DNA of 64,000 nt from Marivirga harenae (GCF_030534335.1 NZ_CP130565.1:379501-443500), one strand, 5' to 3'; shown: positions 1 through 9,306, counted from the first letter of the stretch. Program-made: numbers and translations. Notes: a model not told the origin generated them from the letters alone.

Positions 1-740
1 AAAGTATTCAAAATAAAAATGAACAGTTGTCTAATCGAAATTTACAATTGACTAATTTAAATGAAGAAAAAAATAACTTAGTAAAGATTCTGGCCCACGA
101 TTTACGATCTCCAATTAATCAAATTACAGGACTGCTGGAGATATTAAAGGTAGGAAACAAAAATTTCAAAGATGATGATTTAAAAATAATACATCAAGCA
201 AAGGATTCAGCCGAAAGATTGAACCAAATGATAACTAAGATCCTGGATTTTGATGCACTGGAGGGGAATAGAATGAAGGTTATTCCCGAAGATATTAATA
301 TAAAAGAATTGCTAAAATCGGTAAAAAATGATTTAAAAGTTTCTGCCGATAAAAAGAAAATAAAAATACATTATAATTCGCAGGCAAACATCTCACTAAA
401 ATCTGATCATCTTTTTCTTACCCAAATTTTAGAAAATATTGTAGTAAATGCCATCAAATTTTCTGAACGAGGCACCGATATTTTTGTAGATGCACAGCGA
501 AAAAAGGGTAACATAATATTTTCAGTGCGGGACGAAGGTCCTGGCCTCACAGATGAAGATAAATCAATGATATTTAAAAAATTTCAAAAATTAAGTGCAC
601 AACCCACGGGTGGTGAAAACTCTACAGGTTTAGGTTTATCAATAGTTAAGAAGTATGTGGATTTACTGAATGGCGAAGTCTGGGTAGAATCAGAAGAACA
701 CAAGGGAAGTACATTTTACGTAGCACTTCCCATCTCGTAA
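1..740 (+). CDS. Sensor histidine kinase, C-terminal part (5'-truncated by window)
   Basis: This is the kinase core of a two-component sensor. The frame is open to base 3 without a stop, so the gene begins outside the window; the first possible start inside is a TTG at 27, which is not needed. Counting from base 27, the phosphoacceptor H-box (HDLRSPINQ, His about 24) is followed by a dimerisation helix pair. The HATPase domain then shows an N-box (NIVVNAIKF, about 138), a G1 box (DEGPGL, about 173) and a G2 box (GLGLSIVKKY, about 202). The input domain is not visible, so the stimulus is unknown. No receiver domain follows; the gene ends at TAA and meets a convergent gene three bases on. The family call is secure. 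Confidence 0.93.
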   Translation, partial: SIQNKNEQLSNRNLQLTNLNEEKNNLVKILAHDLRSPINQITGLLEILKVGNKNFKDDDLKIIHQAKDSAERLNQMITKILDFDALEGNRMKVIPEDINIKELLKSVKNDLKVSADKKKIKIHYNSQANISLKSDHLFLTQILENIVVNAIKFSERGTDIFVDAQRKKGNIIFSVRDEGPGLTDEDKSMIFKKFQKLSAQPTGGENSTGLGLSIVKKYVDLLNGEVWVESEEHKGSTFYVALPIS

Positions 741-743
741 TTG

Positions 744-2189
744 TTAAAGCTTACTTGCCAATTGTTTCCTTAATTCTTCATTTTCGTTTTGTGCATCAAC
801 CAGCATCTTTTCATAATCTTTTTGAGTTCTTTGCATTTCTTCCTGTGTCGCAGATAATTCCTCCATATTCTGACGCATCTCCTCTTCCTGTGCTCTCATT
901 TCTTCTGTCTGTTGCTGAGATTGCTGATAGAGCTCGGTGGTTTTTTGATTCACTTTGGCAGTGTTTAAAGCCACTGCGATACTCTCCCCTGCCTTCTCCA
1001 AGAAATCTCTTTCATATTCTTTTAATACTCTAAAGCTCGCCAGTTCCATTATCCCTTCAATATATTCATCTCTTTTAACTGGGGTAATTATTATAGACCG
1101 CGGATTGGCATCTCCTAACCCAGATTTAATGTTAATATAGTTTTCGGGAACCTCAGTAAGGTAAATGCTGTCTTTTTCCTGATAAGACTGACCAACCAAA
1201 CCTTCTCCAGGCTGAATTTTTTTATTGATTTTCTTTCTTCTATCATAAGCATAACAGCCTTCTAATTCGAGAAAAGTATCATCCCCCTCCTCTTTTACAA
1301 TGAAAAATCCTCCTTGATTGAGCTTCATATATTTTACCAAAAATTCGATAACCTCATAAGTCAAATCCTTAAGATTACTACCGTTATCTCGAATTATATT
1401 GGATAGTTCAGCCAAGCCCTTGTTCGTAAAACGCTCCTGTTCTTCTCTAATCGAACTTTTCTTTAAGCTTTCTCGCATATCCATCAGTGCACTACTTAAA
1501 GGATCTTCTTCGTTCAAATCAAATTCTTTATCATAATTGCTATTGGCTATTTCTTTAGCAAAAAGGATATTGGTTTTGGTTATATCTGCTTGCTCTTCAC
1601 TTTCAATCATTTTTTGAATCAAAAACTTTGACCTGTTTCGCGTGTATATAGAGTAGGACGCTGCAATTACTACAGCAACAGCAACCAAGCCAACATGGAA
1701 AAGGAATGTCTGCAAATCCATGTAATCCAACTGAGTGAAATAAACTGATTGATAGGTCTCCTCATTATTTACAAAACCCAAATACTGAATGTAAGCAAAA
1801 ATGCCGTGGTGCATTACAATGAAAATTGTAGCCGGTATAAATACTTTATAGTTTTGATAAGCCATTAAAACTATGACCGCAACAAAGGCTGTAAAATGCA
1901 TCTCAAACAACCCATGCATCTGATATATAAATTGAGCCATAAAAATAGCAACAACTAAGCTTCCTACGTAGTGATGGACGTATTTTCCACGGAGCAAAAA
2001 CTTCACTCCAAAGTATAAAATTAAAGACAATGATCCCACTCCGAGTCCTACCAGCCAAGTATCATAGAAGAAGGCTAAAAACAATCCAAAAAGGAAATAT
2101 CCTCCAATGGTAATTTCAGTAACTCTATCAGCCCTCCTATATATTTCATCAAAATAAGGTTTGAACTTTTCTTTTGCGATTGCGGTCAT
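744..2189 (-). CDS. Membrane-bound GAF sensor with coiled-coil tail
   Basis: A 481-residue membrane sensor without a recognisable output enzyme. Residues about 25-190 form about six membrane helices. Helices 3-5 carry a histidine-rich pattern (HGLFEMHF, then MHHG), the kind of layout seen in the membrane input modules of some chemoreceptors. A GAF domain follows (about 255-405). The tail (about 410-481) is a Gln/Glu-rich coiled coil with a QEEEMRQNMEEL-like stretch often found at the end of Bacteroidota sensor proteins. There is no HAMP, kinase, GGDEF or methyl-accepting hairpin. The start overlaps the stop of the upstream thioredoxin-like gene by 4 nt, so the two are co-transcribed and probably translationally coupled. 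Ligand and partner are unknown. Confidence 0.75.
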   Translation of the reverse strand: MTAIAKEKFKPYFDEIYRRADRVTEITIGGYFLFGLFLAFFYDTWLVGLGVGSLSLILYFGVKFLLRGKYVHHYVGSLVVAIFMAQFIYQMHGLFEMHFTAFVAVIVLMAYQNYKVFIPATIFIVMHHGIFAYIQYLGFVNNEETYQSVYFTQLDYMDLQTFLFHVGLVAVAVVIAASYSIYTRNRSKFLIQKMIESEEQADITKTNILFAKEIANSNYDKEFDLNEEDPLSSALMDMRESLKKSSIREEQERFTNKGLAELSNIIRDNGSNLKDLTYEVIEFLVKYMKLNQGGFFIVKEEGDDTFLELEGCYAYDRRKKINKKIQPGEGLVGQSYQEKDSIYLTEVPENYINIKSGLGDANPRSIIITPVKRDEYIEGIMELASFRVLKEYERDFLEKAGESIAVALNTAKVNQKTTELYQQSQQQTEEMRAQEEEMRQNMEELSATQEEMQRTQKDYEKMLVDAQNENEELRKQLASKL

Positions 2190-2839
2190 AAATTTAAAAA
2201 ATTAAAAAATTTATCAATTCTTGTATCCGTATTTCCATTTGCAGGTAGCTCACAACCATAAGCTATGCTTGCCAATTCTGGGAAAACTGGTGGTTCTTTA
2301 TCACTGACCATTGCGCTCAGTGCTATACTTGCAAATTTGGTGTTTTGGGTAGTACAGAATCTTGCTTTATTATAGTTGCCACTAAAATACACTTGCTGAT
2401 TTTTTATTAAAACCGCTTGCGGTGTGCTGTAAACTCCTAATTCGCTTGCTATTACTCCTTCACTATCTAAATGGACATCTATACCTAAACTATATTTCTC
2501 TCTAAACTCCTCAATTTCACTTTCATTTCTTTCGACAGTTTCCAACACCGCTAAAAATTTCACCTTTGAACCATATTGGATCACGAGGTTTTGAAATTCT
2601 TTGATGTTAAATCTAGAGCATGGACAATCGAAATTGTAAAAATGAATAAAAGCTTGATCTTCTTCCCCGATTTCTAAAGAAGCAAGAACTGTTTTTGAGA
2701 CTGAATCACCACGCTGAAGGCTGCTATATCCAGCTGGTATGGGTGTGGGTCTGGAAAATTTCCATTCTTGATGCCAAAAAATTAATCCTATCCCTGTTAA
2801 GACCGATAAGATCAACAAACCCGCTAAAGCTACTCTCAT
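2186..2839 (-). CDS. Membrane-anchored thioredoxin-fold protein
   Basis: A 217-residue protein with an N-terminal membrane anchor or signal (about 5-22) and a periplasmic thioredoxin-like domain. The FIHFYNFDCPCSRFN segment places a CxC-type cysteine pair (Cys72 and Cys74) where thioredoxins have CxxC. A typical thioredoxin cis-Pro region follows (VYSTPQAVLI). Two further cysteines occur in the C-terminal part (FCTTQN and YGCELP). CPC instead of CxxC points to a non-classical redox centre. It is the first gene of a two-gene unit with the GAF membrane sensor (ATGA-type overlap), which suggests a redox or envelope signal passed to that sensor. That link is inference; the fold call is fairly safe. 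Confidence 0.7.
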   Translation of the reverse strand: MRVALAGLLILSVLTGIGLIFWHQEWKFSRPTPIPAGYSSLQRGDSVSKTVLASLEIGEEDQAFIHFYNFDCPCSRFNIKEFQNLVIQYGSKVKFLAVLETVERNESEIEEFREKYSLGIDVHLDSEGVIASELGVYSTPQAVLIKNQQVYFSGNYNKARFCTTQNTKFASIALSAMVSDKEPPVFPELASIAYGCELPANGNTDTRIDKFFNFLNL

Positions 2840-3038
2840 AAAAAACTCCCCTATTGCTTGCTAAAGCTAATCCTTTTAATTCATTATTGTTTAAAGAAGT
2901 ACGAAAAATTACACAGCAATGGATTTCAGGAGAGCTGGCTACTTGGTCAAGTTTTGCCAATACCAAAAAAACTACCTAGAGCACTAGACTTAAATCTCTG
3001 GTACCTTAGGCAGTTCAAATATGTTATAAATAGGTCTT

Positions 3039-3362
3039 TTAGTATTTATCAGGTCGGTGCTGCTGTCTGTCTTTCACTTTTTCCTTAGCTTTTCTGACAT
3101 GTCTTTTGGCAACATCGTAACAGTCTTGGGCTGCAGAAACAAAGTTGTCACCCTTACCCGAGACAAAAATGTCATTTCCAGGTAAAAAAACTTTTGCATC
3201 AACCGTTTTTTCTTTATCCTCATCATTTGCATTTGATTTTAAATACAAATCAATGCCAACAATTTGATCGTTGTATTTTGAAAGTTTATTGAACATCTCC
3301 CGCATGTGATCATTCAATTCTTGACTTATATTAAAGTCTACAGGTTCTAAAGTAATATCCAT
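3039..3362 (-). CDS. hpf: Short ribosome hibernation promoting factor (HPF/RaiA family)
   Basis: A 107-residue protein with the single HPF/RaiA (sigma-54 modulation) domain. The N-terminal beta strand (MDITLEPVDFNISQEL), the helix ending in KLSKYND and the strand with VDAKVFLPGNDIFVSG are typical, and a basic C-terminal helix (RHVRKAKEKVKDR) fits binding in the 30S decoding groove. Family members slow or store ribosomes in stationary phase. It lacks the long-form C-terminal dimerisation domain, so it is the short type. It lies 2 bp downstream of the HepT-like gene, in the same direction, and the two probably share a transcript. Confidence 0.9.
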   Translation of the reverse strand: MDITLEPVDFNISQELNDHMREMFNKLSKYNDQIVGIDLYLKSNANDEDKEKTVDAKVFLPGNDIFVSGKGDNFVSAAQDCYDVAKRHVRKAKEKVKDRQQHRPDKY

Positions 3363-3364
3363 TA

Positions 3365-3712
3365 TTATAAATTATTTTGGTATAAATCTGATTTTTCAAT
3401 AGTTTCCGCAATAAGTCTTAAATCAGGAAGTGTATTAAATACTTGCTGATGACCTGTTTCTGCCTCTTGATTGTATCGTGCATTTCTAAACGCTACCAAT
3501 GGTTCCAAATTGATTTCACTCGGTAACTTTTGGTTTTCGGACAATTCTCTTGCGGCTTGACCAATTTCTTGTAGATACTCGTACACGGTTTCTTTTACTG
3601 TTTCATTCTTACGAAAATCCTCGTATGTCATCCCGTCAATTTGGGCATTAACTTGGGCTATATTATCTACTATTCGGTTTAAATGTTGTATTGTTTCTTG
3701 TAATTGCATCAT
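3365..3712 (-). CDS. HepT-like (DUF86) helical protein with altered motif
   Basis: A 115-residue all-helical protein that resembles the HepT/DUF86 family, the RNase-like toxin or anti-partner of MntA nucleotidyltransferases. The family's C-terminal signature is R-x(4-6)-H-x-Y. Here the region reads RNARYNQEAETGH (Arg76 to His88), so the Arg-Asn start is kept but the His-x-Tyr is not in place. No MntA-like nucleotidyltransferase gene is adjacent. It therefore may be a domesticated relative without the toxin activity. The gene sits directly upstream of hpf with a 2-bp gap, suggesting a shared stress or stationary-phase role. The family call is moderate, resting on length, helix pattern and the partial motif. 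Confidence 0.5.
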   Translation of the reverse strand: MMQLQETIQHLNRIVDNIAQVNAQIDGMTYEDFRKNETVKETVYEYLQEIGQAARELSENQKLPSEINLEPLVAFRNARYNQEAETGHQQVFNTLPDLRLIAETIEKSDLYQNNL

Positions 3713-3805
3713 GCTATATTAAGCGATTACAATGGGGTTTTGTTACGGTTTTTATTGAATTGTAGATTTCGTAAGAAGATGGTCAGACTGCTTTCTACCT
3801 ATTAA

Positions 3806-4306
3806 TCAATCAGTAACGGCCTGTTTTCTTTGTAAATTCTCACAATTCTCTATTGTGCAATCTCCATAAAAAACTAACGAATGATGTTTAATGTCAGATC
3901 CAACTGACTTACCAACTCTTTTTTTGATATCCTCAATACTTGGATCCAAAAACTCCTTGATTTTCAAGCAGTCATTACAAACCAAATGGTCATGATGTTC
4001 ATAGGTTAAAGCAGGTTCATAGAGTGCATTTTTATCCTTAAAATTATGCTTTACCACCAATCCACACTCCACCAAAAGATCGATTGAATTATAAACTGTG
4101 GCTCTGGAAATAGTGTATTCTTTATTTCTCATTCTTAGGAAGAGTGTTTCTACATCTATATGTTCATCCTGTGGTAAATAATAAATTTCTTCTAAAACAG
4201 AATAACGTTCGGCAGTTTTCCTCAAATGCTGATCATTAAGATACTCATCTAATATGTTTTTTGCACGCTGCAAAATTTCCTTCATCACGGGTTTAGACAT
4301 CGACAT
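3806..4306 (-). CDS. Fur-family transcriptional repressor
   Basis: A 166-residue metalloregulator. The N-terminal winged helix contains the family signature TISRATVYNSIDLLVECGLV (about 68-87). The dimerisation domain has the metal-site cluster YEHHDHLVCNDC (about 107-118) and a second cysteine pair in DCTIENCE, which fits a structural zinc site. Family members sense iron, peroxide, zinc or manganese; Fur versus PerR cannot be decided from these motifs. It is transcribed away from the cbb3 operon with about 250 bp between the two starts, so it may share control with the oxidase genes or simply be a neighbour. The family call is secure, the sensed signal is not. Confidence 0.92.
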   Translation of the reverse strand: MSMSKPVMKEILQRAKNILDEYLNDQHLRKTAERYSVLEEIYYLPQDEHIDVETLFLRMRNKEYTISRATVYNSIDLLVECGLVVKHNFKDKNALYEPALTYEHHDHLVCNDCLKIKEFLDPSIEDIKKRVGKSVGSDIKHHSLVFYGDCTIENCENLQRKQAVTD

Positions 4307-4490
4307 TTTTCAAACTATTTTTTTCTAAAGCCTAAGTTAGGTTTTGAATATGAGCTTTGAAATAGCAGCAGTCTTTTTTAACAAAGTTTAAAGCAATTCT
4401 AAACAAGAATTTTTCAATTACCCTTTCCGTCATTTACTTATGTCCTTATTTTTTTTTAGATTGACGAATGATTAAACTCAAGCCTAAGTC

Positions 4491-4533
4491 TGACTTATGT
4501 CATGTTTTTAGAGACCAACAGCTATTACTTTTG
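4491..4533 (+). promoter_or_regulatory. Candidate FNR/CRP-type activator site and promoter of the cco operon
   Basis: TGAC-TTAT-GTCA at 4491-4502 is a dyad with 4-base arms and a 4-base spacer, the geometry of FNR-type sites (TTGAT-N4-ATCAA). TACTTTTG at 4526-4533 fits the Bacteroidota minus-7 element TAnnTTTG. A start of transcription near 4538 would put the dyad centre at about minus 41.5, the class II activator position. The minus-33 TTG is absent, as expected of an activator-dependent promoter. Overlapping to the left, TAAGT-CTG-ACTTA (4485-4497) is a second small dyad. Oxygen control of cbb3 genes by FNR relatives is well known; the site itself is inferred. Confidence 0.5.
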
Positions 4534-4555
4534 AAAAATAAAAAATTAGCAATTA

Positions 4556-6985
4556 ATGAGTGTATCAGCAGCGAAATTACAGGATGTAGAATGCGCACAC
4601 TGCGGTGAGAAATGTGACCAGGAGCTCATAGAAAGCCTTGGCCAGAATTTCTGTTGCCAAGGTTGCCGCATGGTCTATGAGATTTTGCTGGAAAATGATC
4701 TGGATAATTTTTATTGCGTAGCTGAAAGTCCAGGTGTAAGTTCTAAAAAAAGAACTCGGCAAAATTTTGAATTTCTTAAAGACGAAGCTTTTGCCGATAG
4801 TTTACTTGATTTCAAAAATGATAATATCAGCAAGGTTAGATTTTACATTCCTGCCATTCACTGCAGCGCTTGCATTTGGCTATTAGAAAAGCTCTATAAG
4901 CTCCACTCTGGGATAATCAGCAGTAGAGTAGATTTCAATAAAAAAACAGTTATTATTTCTTTCAATCATGAAGAACTCACCTTATTGGAACTGGTTAATA
5001 TTTTAGATTCAATAGCCTATACGCCTGATATCCAATTAGAGAAATCAAAATCTAATACCTCACCGTACAGAAGAATCTGGTTGCAGATTGGAATAGCTGG
5101 CTTTGTATTTGGTAATAGCATGCTATTTAGCTTACCGGAATACTTTGGACTCGACATATTCAATGAGGACATTATTTCCAAGATTTTTCCATACCTAAAT
5201 GCCCTACTGGCAATTCCAGTATTGCTTTTTGCCGCACAGGATTATTTCAAATCTGCTTGGGGTGCAATCAAACAAAGACAAATCAATATGGATGTTCCAA
5301 TTAGCATTGGCATATTCACTCTATTCAGTTATAGTTATTATATCATTTTGTTTCAATCTGGTTTGGGGTATTTAGATTCCTTATCAGGACTGGTTTTTTT
5401 CTTACTTTTAGGTAAATACTATCAACAAAAAACATTTGACCACCTTCGATTCGATAGAGATATTCAATCATTCTTCCCTCTATCTGTCACTAAAATTCAG
5501 GCTCAGCATGAAGAACAAGTATTACTTAACAGCATACTTCCATCTGACATCCTTAAAATCAGAAATGAAGAAATTATTCCGGCAGACAGTCTATTAATTT
5601 CAGACGAGGCCTCCATAGATTACAGTTTTGTCACAGGTGAATCTTTACCAGAAACCAAACAAAAAGAAGATTTGATTTATGCAGGAGGAAGGTTAAAGGG
5701 AGTATCTGTGTTGGTGCAAGTTAAAAAAAGACCCTCTCAAAGCTATCTAGCTCAACTTTGGGACGATGAATCAATTCAAGATGCTGCAAAAGCACAAGTT
5801 CAAAGTACGGCCGACAAAATTAGTAAGTATTTCACGGCTGTTGTTTTAGCTATTGCATTTATCTCTTTAGGAAGTTGGTTAATCATCGGTTCATTTGAAA
5901 GTGCCATCAGAGCTTTCACTACAGTTCTGATTGTGGCTTGCCCTTGCGCATTAGCACTGGCAACACCCGTAACTTTGGGCTATGCCATGAGGGTTTTGAG
6001 CAAAGCCGGTTTTTTCGTAAAAAGTACTCAATCTGTAGAAGATTTATCTAAAATAGATTCTATTGTTTTTGATAAAACGGGTACACTTACTTATTCTGAC
6101 AGAGCTGAAGTAATTTTTGAGGGAAATATGCCAGAACATAAGATTTTAGCTGCTGTTAAAACTCTATTTAACCAGTCCAAGCACCCATTAAGTCAAATTA
6201 TTTATAACTGGCTCCCTTTTTATCCATCTCAGGAAATCGTGGACTACAAAGAAATAAGTGGGCAAGGAATTAGTGCCAATATTAATGGACAAATTATCAA
6301 ATTAGGTAAAAAACAATTTGTTGATAATCAAACTACAGATTTTGATAAGAAATCTAATAGTTCTCAAGTCTTTATCAATGTGGATGGTTTGACATACGGC
6401 TGCTTCAATGTAAAACATGTCTTCAGAGAAAATATTGGCAAATTATTTACGGAATTAAGCTCCTCATATCATTTGAACCTATTATCTGGAGACCAACCAG
6501 CCGAAAAAGAGTATTTAAAACAATGGCTAGCGGAGGATAATATGCATTTTGAACAATTACCTGGCGATAAGAAGGAGTTCATTACTAAATGGCAAGCATC
6601 AAATCAAAAAGTAATGATGGCCGGAGATGGTTTAAATGACTCTGCCGCTTTACGCAAAAGCAATTTCGGATTAGCCATTACAGAATCCACTCGGCAGTTC
6701 AGTCCTGCTTGCGATGGTATCCTTTTGGGTGAAAACTTAAGGTTACTTCCCAACATTATGAAATTTTCCAAAGCTACATTCAAATTAGTTATTGCAGGCT
6801 TTATTCTCTCATTCTTATATAATGTGGTAGGCTTGAGTTTTGCAGTACAAGCACTTTTATCACCTGTTATTGCAGCTATATTGATGCCTATAAGCTCTTT
6901 TTCAGTAGTGCTCCTAGCTACTCTGGGCACCCGGTATTTAGCTAGTAAATATCTACTACAAACTAAAAAAGACCAATATTCATGA
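4556..6985 (+). CDS. ccoI: Copper-translocating P1B-type ATPase CcoI/FixI
   Basis: An 809-residue heavy-metal P-type ATPase that supplies copper for maturation of cbb3 oxidase. In order: an N-terminal Cys-rich segment (CAHCGEKC and CCQGC, within the first 40 residues), an HMA domain whose metal motif is HCSAC, eight expected membrane helices, the CPC metal site at 462-464 (VACPCALALATP), the phosphorylation motif DKTGTLT (Asp506) and the hinge GDGLNDS (about 690). The Cys-rich N-terminus before a single HMA domain is typical of FixI/CcoI rather than of CopA. It is the first gene of the operon, about 20 bp after the predicted transcription start, and its stop overlaps ccoS by 4 nt. Confidence 0.95.
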   Translation: MSVSAAKLQDVECAHCGEKCDQELIESLGQNFCCQGCRMVYEILLENDLDNFYCVAESPGVSSKKRTRQNFEFLKDEAFADSLLDFKNDNISKVRFYIPAIHCSACIWLLEKLYKLHSGIISSRVDFNKKTVIISFNHEELTLLELVNILDSIAYTPDIQLEKSKSNTSPYRRIWLQIGIAGFVFGNSMLFSLPEYFGLDIFNEDIISKIFPYLNALLAIPVLLFAAQDYFKSAWGAIKQRQINMDVPISIGIFTLFSYSYYIILFQSGLGYLDSLSGLVFFLLLGKYYQQKTFDHLRFDRDIQSFFPLSVTKIQAQHEEQVLLNSILPSDILKIRNEEIIPADSLLISDEASIDYSFVTGESLPETKQKEDLIYAGGRLKGVSVLVQVKKRPSQSYLAQLWDDESIQDAAKAQVQSTADKISKYFTAVVLAIAFISLGSWLIIGSFESAIRAFTTVLIVACPCALALATPVTLGYAMRVLSKAGFFVKSTQSVEDLSKIDSIVFDKTGTLTYSDRAEVIFEGNMPEHKILAAVKTLFNQSKHPLSQIIYNWLPFYPSQEIVDYKEISGQGISANINGQIIKLGKKQFVDNQTTDFDKKSNSSQVFINVDGLTYGCFNVKHVFRENIGKLFTELSSSYHLNLLSGDQPAEKEYLKQWLAEDNMHFEQLPGDKKEFITKWQASNQKVMMAGDGLNDSAALRKSNFGLAITESTRQFSPACDGILLGENLRLLPNIMKFSKATFKLVIAGFILSFLYNVVGLSFAVQALLSPVIAAILMPISSFSVVLLATLGTRYLASKYLLQTKKDQYS

Positions 6986-7188
6986 ACATACTAGTAGTAC
7001 TAATAATCGTGAGTTTGATAGTAGCGACAGGTTTTTTGGTAGCTTTTGTTTGGGCTGTTCGAAGTGGGCAGTTCGATGATGCCTCCACACCTTCCTACAG
7101 AATGCTGTGGGACGATGCCGTCACAAAAAAAGAAAATAAATCAAGTAATCAATCAACAAATCATAAACAAGAATCACATGGAAATTGA
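6982..7188 (+). CDS. ccoS: cbb3 oxidase maturation protein CcoS
   Basis: A 68-residue protein with one N-terminal membrane helix (about 4-24) followed by the CcoS signature [10 protein letters not shown] and a short hydrophilic tail. CcoS is needed for correct cofactor insertion into cbb3 oxidase. It overlaps ccoI by 4 nt (ATGA) and its end overlaps the start of ccoNO by 11 nt, so the three genes are translationally coupled. Size and motif agree with the family. Confidence 0.92.
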   Translation: MNILVVLIIVSLIVATGFLVAFVWAVRSGQFDDASTPSYRMLWDDAVTKKENKSSNQSTNHKQESHGN

Positions 7189-9294
7189 AAAGTTTCATTA
7201 TGACAACAAAGTCGTCAAATACTTTGCGATAGCAACAGTAGTTTGGGGCGCCATCGGGATGCTGGTAGGTCTTTTGGCCGCCACACAGCTGTTTGCACCT
7301 GAGGCTAATTTAGGTTCGGAATACACCACCTTTGGTAGAATAAGGCCTTTACACACCAATGCCGTTATTTTTGCATTTGTGGGTAATGCCATCTTTGCTG
7401 GAGTTTATTATTCCATGCAAAGATTGCTGAAAACCAGAATGTTTAGTGACACTCTATCGTGGATAAACATGTGGGGTTGGCAGTTGATCATTCTTTCTGC
7501 TGTTATTACTCTACCGATGGGATTCACTTCGTCCAAAGAATATGCTGAGCTAGAGTGGCCTATCGATATTGCTATTGCATTAATTTGGGTAGTATTTGGA
7601 ATTAACATGATCGGTACCATAATCAAGAGAAGAGAGAAACATATGTATGTAGCTATATGGTTTTATATTGCCTCTTTTGTAACCGTAGCCGTATTACATA
7701 TTGTAAATTCCTTTGCAATCCCGGTTGATTTTATGAAAAGTTATTCCGCTTTTGCTGGAGTTCAAGATGCCTTAGTGCAGTGGTGGTATGGTCATAATGC
7801 AGTAGCATTCTTTCTAACCACTCCTTATTTGGGTTTGATGTACTACTTTTTGCCGAAGGCTGCAAATCGACCTATTTATTCATATAAATTATCAATTGTC
7901 CATTTCTGGGCTTTAATTTTTCTTTACATATGGGCGGGTCCTCACCACTTGCTTTACACCTCATTACCTGAATGGGCCCAAGCCTTGGGTACCGCATTCT
8001 CAATCATGTTAATTGCTCCATCTTGGGGTGGAATGGTAAATGGATTATTAACCCTAAGAGGTGCATGGGATAAAGTCAAAGAAGATCCGATTTTGAAATT
8101 TATGGTTGTAGCTATAACCGCCTACGGTATGGCCGTTTTCGAAGGGCCAATGCTATCATTAAAGAGTGTAAATGCTATTGCTCACTATACTGACTGGATT
8201 GTGGCTCACGTCCACATTGGTGCGTTAGGATGGAATGGTTTCTTAACATTTGGTATGTTATACTGGATGATACCACAAATGTGGAAAACCAAATTGTTCT
8301 CCAGGAAATTAGCGAATACCCACTTCTGGCTGGGTACTTTAGGCATTATTTTCTATGCCTTGCCGATGTACGTATCTGCCTTCACACAATGGTTGATGTG
8401 GAAAGAATTTACTCCAGACGGAATTTTACAGTATCCTAACTTCTTGTCTACTACTCTGCAAATCGTACCGATGCATATGTTAAGAGCGTTTGGAGGTTTA
8501 CTTTATTTGGTGGGTGTTTTTGTAATGGTCTACAACTTGATCAAGACAGCTAAAGCTGGGAAATTTGTTGCCAATGAGGCAGCTGAGGCTCCAGCCTTAG
8601 AAAAAGCAGTGAGCAAAGGAAAAGAATATTGGCACAGAGTATGGGAAAGAAAACCAGTTTTCTTCACTATTCTTACTACAGTGGCGATCCTAATAGGTGG
8701 TATTTTTGAACTGATACCTTCATTTATGATGAAAGACAATGAGGCCACCAAAATTGAAGCTGTAAAACCATATACTCCGCTTGAATTAGAGGGTCGGGAT
8801 ATTTACATAAGCGAAGGTTGTGTAGGATGTCACTCTCAAATGATACGGCCTTTCCGATATGAAACTGAAAGATATGGCGAGTACTCCAAAGCTGGTGAGT
8901 ATGTCTATGATCATCCATTCTTATGGGGTTCCAAAAGAACGGGCCAGATTTGCACAGGGTCGGTGGAAAATACCCTGATTCTTGGCACTTCAACCATATG
9001 TATGATCCTAGGTCAATGTCACCAGGTTCTACTATGCCTCCTTACCCATGGTTACTTCAACAAGCCTATGACTTAGAAGGGCTTCCTGATAAAATCACGG
9101 TTATGAGACAATTAGGTGTTCCGTATGAGGAAGGATTTGAAGAGGAAGTCCAGGCAAATGCAAAAGAGCAAGCCGAAAAAATTGTCAAAAGCCTAGAGGC
9201 TGATGGAATTGAGACTGTTCCAGAAGCCAAAATTGTAGCCTTGATTGCTTATTTGCAAAGACTGGGTACTGATATAAAAGTTGCTGAAAAATAA
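7178..9294 (+). pseudogene. ccoN: cbb3 oxidase subunit I/II fusion CcoNO, frameshifted as given
   Basis: Fused catalytic subunit (CcoN) and monohaem subunit (CcoO) of cbb3 oxidase, a form common in Bacteroidota. The start is ATG at 7178 ([16 protein letters not shown]). CcoN shows about 12 membrane helices and haem/CuB ligand histidines ([41 protein letters not shown]). The CcoO part has the haem c motif [13 protein letters not shown]. At 8939-8946 the frame breaks: ACG GGC CAG is read where family members need ACG GGn CCA, so one base is missing in the run of G. The broken frame stops at 9076, while the true CcoO remainder ([16 protein letters not shown] onward) continues in another frame to 9294. 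Restored, the protein would have about 705 residues. Either a sequencing error or a fresh mutation is possible. Confidence 0.9.
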
Positions 9295-9306
9295 AATTGA
9301 AAAGAT

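Noticed and set aside
3365-3712. HepT-MntA toxin-antitoxin system
   Set aside because: No nucleotidyltransferase gene next to it and the RNase motif is incomplete.
6604-6930. Minus-strand 108-codon frame inside ccoI
   Set aside because: Opposite to strongly conserved P-type ATPase motifs; shadow frame.
8925-8950. Programmed minus-1 frameshifting in ccoNO
   Set aside because: No X-XXY-YYZ slippery heptamer in the right frame and no adjacent stem are visible; CcoNO fusions are normally read in one frame.
8923-9294. Separate gene starting with [13 protein letters not shown]
   Set aside because: It is the continuation of CcoO after the frame break, not an independent protein; family alignment runs straight across the deletion.
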